DNA from: Silicimonas sp.
GTDB taxonomy: Bacteria; Pseudomonadota; Alphaproteobacteria; Rhodobacterales; Rhodobacteraceae
Direction: 5' to 3'
DNA: 64,000 nt
NCBI GenBank assembly: GCA_022826385.1
Contig: JAJDUZ010000053.1
Coordinates: 83,845 to 147,844 of the forward strand
Positions 62,077-64,000 of this stretch are shown here, piece by piece. The position numbers and the translations under genes were made by a program. Below the pieces are notes generated by a model. The model worked only from the letters and a program-made list of their open reading frames with translations. It did not search any database and was not told where the DNA came from. Positions within the stretch are counted from its first letter, which is position 1. The number at the start of each line of letters is the position of its first letter.

Positions 62077-63423
62077 TCAGGCGCCGCGCGGTGCGGCCAG
62101 AAGCCAGAGGCCGAGAAAAGTGTAGGCAATCATGAAGAGCGACAAGGGCAAGGTGGCCCATGCGGCGCGTCGACCGGTGCCGAAGAGGTCGAGCCCGATC
62201 CGATGGGCTAAGAGGACCGACCAGACATGACCGAAGACCACCAGCCCGGCCTGGGTCAGCCAGATCGGGCGGACCGTGTCGAGGCGGTTGAAGAAGCCGG
62301 TGGTGACGCGGAACTCTCCCAGCCCCAGAAGATCGGCGCCGGTATTCAGCGGATCGGTCAGGGCGGCCAGCGTGTATTGGATGCCGACAAGGAAAGACGG
62401 CAGGTAATGCGCGATGTGATAGACCAGCGCGATCGGCAGAAGCGAGAGGGCCAGCCGCTCGAAGCTTTTGGGAAACGGCTCTGTCGTCTTGCCGATCTGC
62501 GCGCCGAGCCAGACGCAAAGCGCGAACACGGCGAAGAGCAGGACAAGGGTGCCGATCAGGCCCGAAACGGTCTCGACCATGACAGCCGAGCGGCCGGGGA
62601 ATTCCAACGGGTTCACACCGATCAGGCCAAGCCACCAGAAGGTCTCGTTCAGACCGTCGAAGCTGCCAGCCCCCAGAAGTGTCAGGGCGAAGACACCGGT
62701 TGCCACAGGAAGTTGTGCGAGGACCTGCCAGCCGGGGCCGCCGATGCCGTTGGGTGCGGTGGCCGTCAGCTTTGCATAGGTGCCGCAGATCGCGTGACCA
62801 AGCTCCACCTGTTGCAGCCAGCTTGGGCCAGCGACCAGCAGGCCGACCATCGTGAGGCTCCAGTAGATGGCGACGAAACTGGCAAGGCGCGCCGGATCGT
62901 CGGGTGCGATATCGGCCAGCAGAAATCCGGTGAACGCCACCAGCAGCCCGGTTGCGGGCCAAAGCCCCCAGCTTTCGGGGATCGGGCGTTGCCGCCAATC
63001 AGGGGCGATCAGGGCATAGAGCCCGGTCCACGGGTTCAGCCAGCGCCAGAGATTGCCGAGGACACCGGACAGGCTGACAAGGACCACCCAGCCGACGGTC
63101 CAGAACATCAGCGGCATCAGGTTCGACAACGGGTCGCGCGGGCCGGCGAGGCCAAGGGCGACCAGCGCGGCAAGGATCAGAAACGCGGCGAGGCTGGTCA
63201 GTGTTGCTGTGCGGCTGCCGGTTCGGGGCGAGCGGGACCGCGACGCAAAGAGGCGTTGGACGACACGGTCCGGCACAAGAAAAAGGGCGATGACGGTCAG
63301 CGCCACGGCGGCGACGCCCGCGGTGATATAGATGTCAGTTGGCAAGAGGGCCACAAAGGCCTGATCCGTCGCGTGCGACAGGGCCGGGGTCGGCAGGCAG
63401 AGAAGGAAGGCAGCGCGTTTCAC
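62077..63423 (-). CDS. Polytopic membrane protein of unknown function
   Basis: A 448-residue membrane protein. The GTG start at 63423 (VKRAAFLLCLPTPALSHATDQ) begins with a signal or first helix. About 10-11 hydrophobic segments follow, such as GVAAVALTVIALFLVPD, LMPLMFWTVGWVVLVSLSGV and LSLFMIAYTFLGLWLLAA. Conserved-looking polar features are HAICGTY, FERLALSLLPIALVYHIAHYLPSF and FGHVWSVLLAHR. It vaguely resembles membrane proteins annotated as fenitrothion hydrolase-like. It precedes the LIV binding protein, so it may modify or transport the same compound. I cannot assign a reaction. Confidence 0.65.
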   Translation of the reverse strand: MKRAAFLLCLPTPALSHATDQAFVALLPTDIYITAGVAAVALTVIALFLVPDRVVQRLFASRSRSPRTGSRTATLTSLAAFLILAALVALGLAGPRDPLSNLMPLMFWTVGWVVLVSLSGVLGNLWRWLNPWTGLYALIAPDWRQRPIPESWGLWPATGLLVAFTGFLLADIAPDDPARLASFVAIYWSLTMVGLLVAGPSWLQQVELGHAICGTYAKLTATAPNGIGGPGWQVLAQLPVATGVFALTLLGAGSFDGLNETFWWLGLIGVNPLEFPGRSAVMVETVSGLIGTLVLLFAVFALCVWLGAQIGKTTEPFPKSFERLALSLLPIALVYHIAHYLPSFLVGIQYTLAALTDPLNTGADLLGLGEFRVTTGFFNRLDTVRPIWLTQAGLVVFGHVWSVLLAHRIGLDLFGTGRRAAWATLPLSLFMIAYTFLGLWLLAAPRGA

Positions 63424-63488
63424 AGGCGCCAGTCTTGCGGCAGGTTCGCCCTGATGACAACGGGCTGTCGCATGGTGCGCGTCTGATT

Positions 63489-63550
63489 GGGGGCTCTGCC
63501 CCCTGTCACCTTCGGTGACATCCCCCGGGATATTTGCAAACCGGCGAAGG
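63489..63550. repeat. Two hairpins with GATATTT tail
   Basis: GGGGGC / GCCCCC with loop TCT (63489-63503) is followed directly by TGTCACC / GGTGACA with loop TTC (63504-63520). CCCCGGGATATTTG and GCGAAGG complete it. The core GGGGGCTCTGCCCCC and the ATATTT tail match the element at 47590-47640. It lies in the divergent gap between the membrane protein gene and the hydantoinase fragment. Confidence 0.8.
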
Positions 63551-63633
63551 GAAGATCGCTTTGCCGTGGTGGAGAGCGTTGACACTCTGCTGGCCCATCG
63601 CTCTTGTAGCGGAAGCGAGAAGGAGAGGCGGTC

Positions 63634-63870
63634 TTGGGTGGAATCGTGGGCGTTGATGTGGGGGGCACCTTCACCGATCTGGCCATGATTGGGCCGGACG
63701 GGGCCTTGAAGATCGCCAAGACCCCCACGACGGTCGAAAATCAGGCCTTTGGTGTGTTGGCGGCCTTGGAAGAGGCCGGTGTGGTTTTGCCGGCGCTGGA
63801 CCTGATCGTGCATGGCACCACGACGACCACCAACGCAGTGCTTGAGCGGAAGCTCTCTAAGCACGGCTAA
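63634..63870 (+). pseudogene. Truncated hydantoinase A / oxoprolinase, broken after about 75 codons
   Basis: TTG at 63634, after an AAGGAGAGG ribosome site, begins a HyuA N-terminus: GGIVGVDVGGTFTDLAMIGPDG (phosphate-binding GxGGTFTD), then IVHGTTTTTNAVLERKL. A stop follows at 63868. Full-length HyuA is near 690 residues, so about 90% is missing. Similarity stops at LERKL, after which LSKHG-stop does not fit the family. An insertion, rearrangement or assembly edge at about 63853 is the likely reason. HyuA hydrolyses N-methylhydantoin or 5-oxoproline, linking it loosely to the amide-type transporter upstream. Confidence 0.75.
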
Positions 63871-64000
63871 TTTTTTCTCTGCGGGTTTTGACGCGGTGTT
63901 TGACGTGCCGGCACGTCATCCGGGACCGGGTTCGGCTTTTTCGGCAGTGATTGCGTGATCCCGTTTCGGCTTTGCCCGCCCTGTTGCTGATTGCAAACAT
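63871..64000. other. Foreign-looking end sequence after the broken hydantoinase gene
   Basis: 130 bases with no clear coding frame. It contains T-rich runs (TTTTTTCTCTGCGG), an inverted repeat GACGTGCCGGCACGTC at 63903-63918, and a frame on the minus strand (MFAISNRAGKAETGSR... ending KISRA) from the window edge to 63855. This could be the end of an insertion sequence, but no terminal repeat pair can be checked in the window. Confidence 0.4.

Overview
The window is about 64 kb of high-GC, gene-dense DNA from an alphaproteobacterium, most likely a member of the Rhodobacterales (marine Roseobacter group). The evidence is the clpP-clpX pair, the accB-accC / NDUFA12 / mlaD / DUF2155 / aat neighbourhood, a form I carbon monoxide dehydrogenase operon, a PhyR general stress regulator, a protein with a VPLPA-type C-terminal sorting signal, and many periplasmic-binding ABC transporters for organic solutes. 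There is one tRNA (Leu, anticodon GAG). I see no rRNA, CRISPR array, prophage or complete insertion sequence.

Layout. 1-4.4 kb: an AAA ATPase (cut by the window edge) and a two-gene molybdenum hydroxylase. 4.4-5.6 kb: a small exported protein, lipB and tRNA-Leu. 5.7-17.5 kb: a sugar-acid island with idonate- and gluconate-type dehydrogenases, a beta-hydroxyacid dehydrogenase, two GntR-like LacI regulators, a carbohydrate ABC transporter, a cytochrome b561, an SMP-30 lactonase and a GlcG/HbpS protein. Five near-identical operators tie it together. 17.5-26 kb (minus strand): coxC-M-S-L-D-E-F-(33-codon ORF)-G for aerobic CO oxidation. 26-31 kb: glutaryl-CoA dehydrogenase, a fused branched-chain 2-oxoacid dehydrogenase E1 and a FabD-like acyltransferase. 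31-32 kb: phyR with a divergent NepR-like ORF. 32-40.3 kb: a D-2-hydroxyacid oxidase followed by housekeeping genes (clpP, clpX, aat, mlaD, NDUFA12, accC, accB). 40.5-53.5 kb: reductive pyrimidine catabolism (preT, preA, RutR, beta-ureidopropionase, dihydropyrimidinase) with an NMT1/THI5-type ABC transporter. A VPLPA-sorted protein and a disordered protein sit inside this region. 53.5-56.3 kb: a membrane-anchored Ser/Thr kinase and a small P-loop kinase-like protein. 56.3-63.4 kb: a LIV-type ABC transporter with a cupin, a small exported protein and a polytopic membrane protein. 63.6 kb to the end: a hydantoinase A gene broken after about 75 codons.

Most distinctive finding. Short perfect hairpins of 20-23 nt occur in pairs or fours at five places, at 753-842, 41836-41879, 46776-46819, 58693-58732 and 62027-62072. 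Their sequences differ by compensatory changes that preserve pairing. Four copies lie between co-directional genes. The fifth is translated as the C-terminal tail of the molybdenum hydroxylase. A second dispersed element couples GC-rich hairpins to an AT-rich tail of the form TATTT-N-GAAG. These look like repeat families of this lineage and merit a genome-wide search.

How it works together. The gene set suits a bacterium living on dissolved organic matter: sugar acids, nucleobases, branched-chain and aromatic amino-acid carbon, supplemented by energy from CO. The sugar-acid and pyrimidine blocks each have a recognisable operator matching the regulator encoded beside them.
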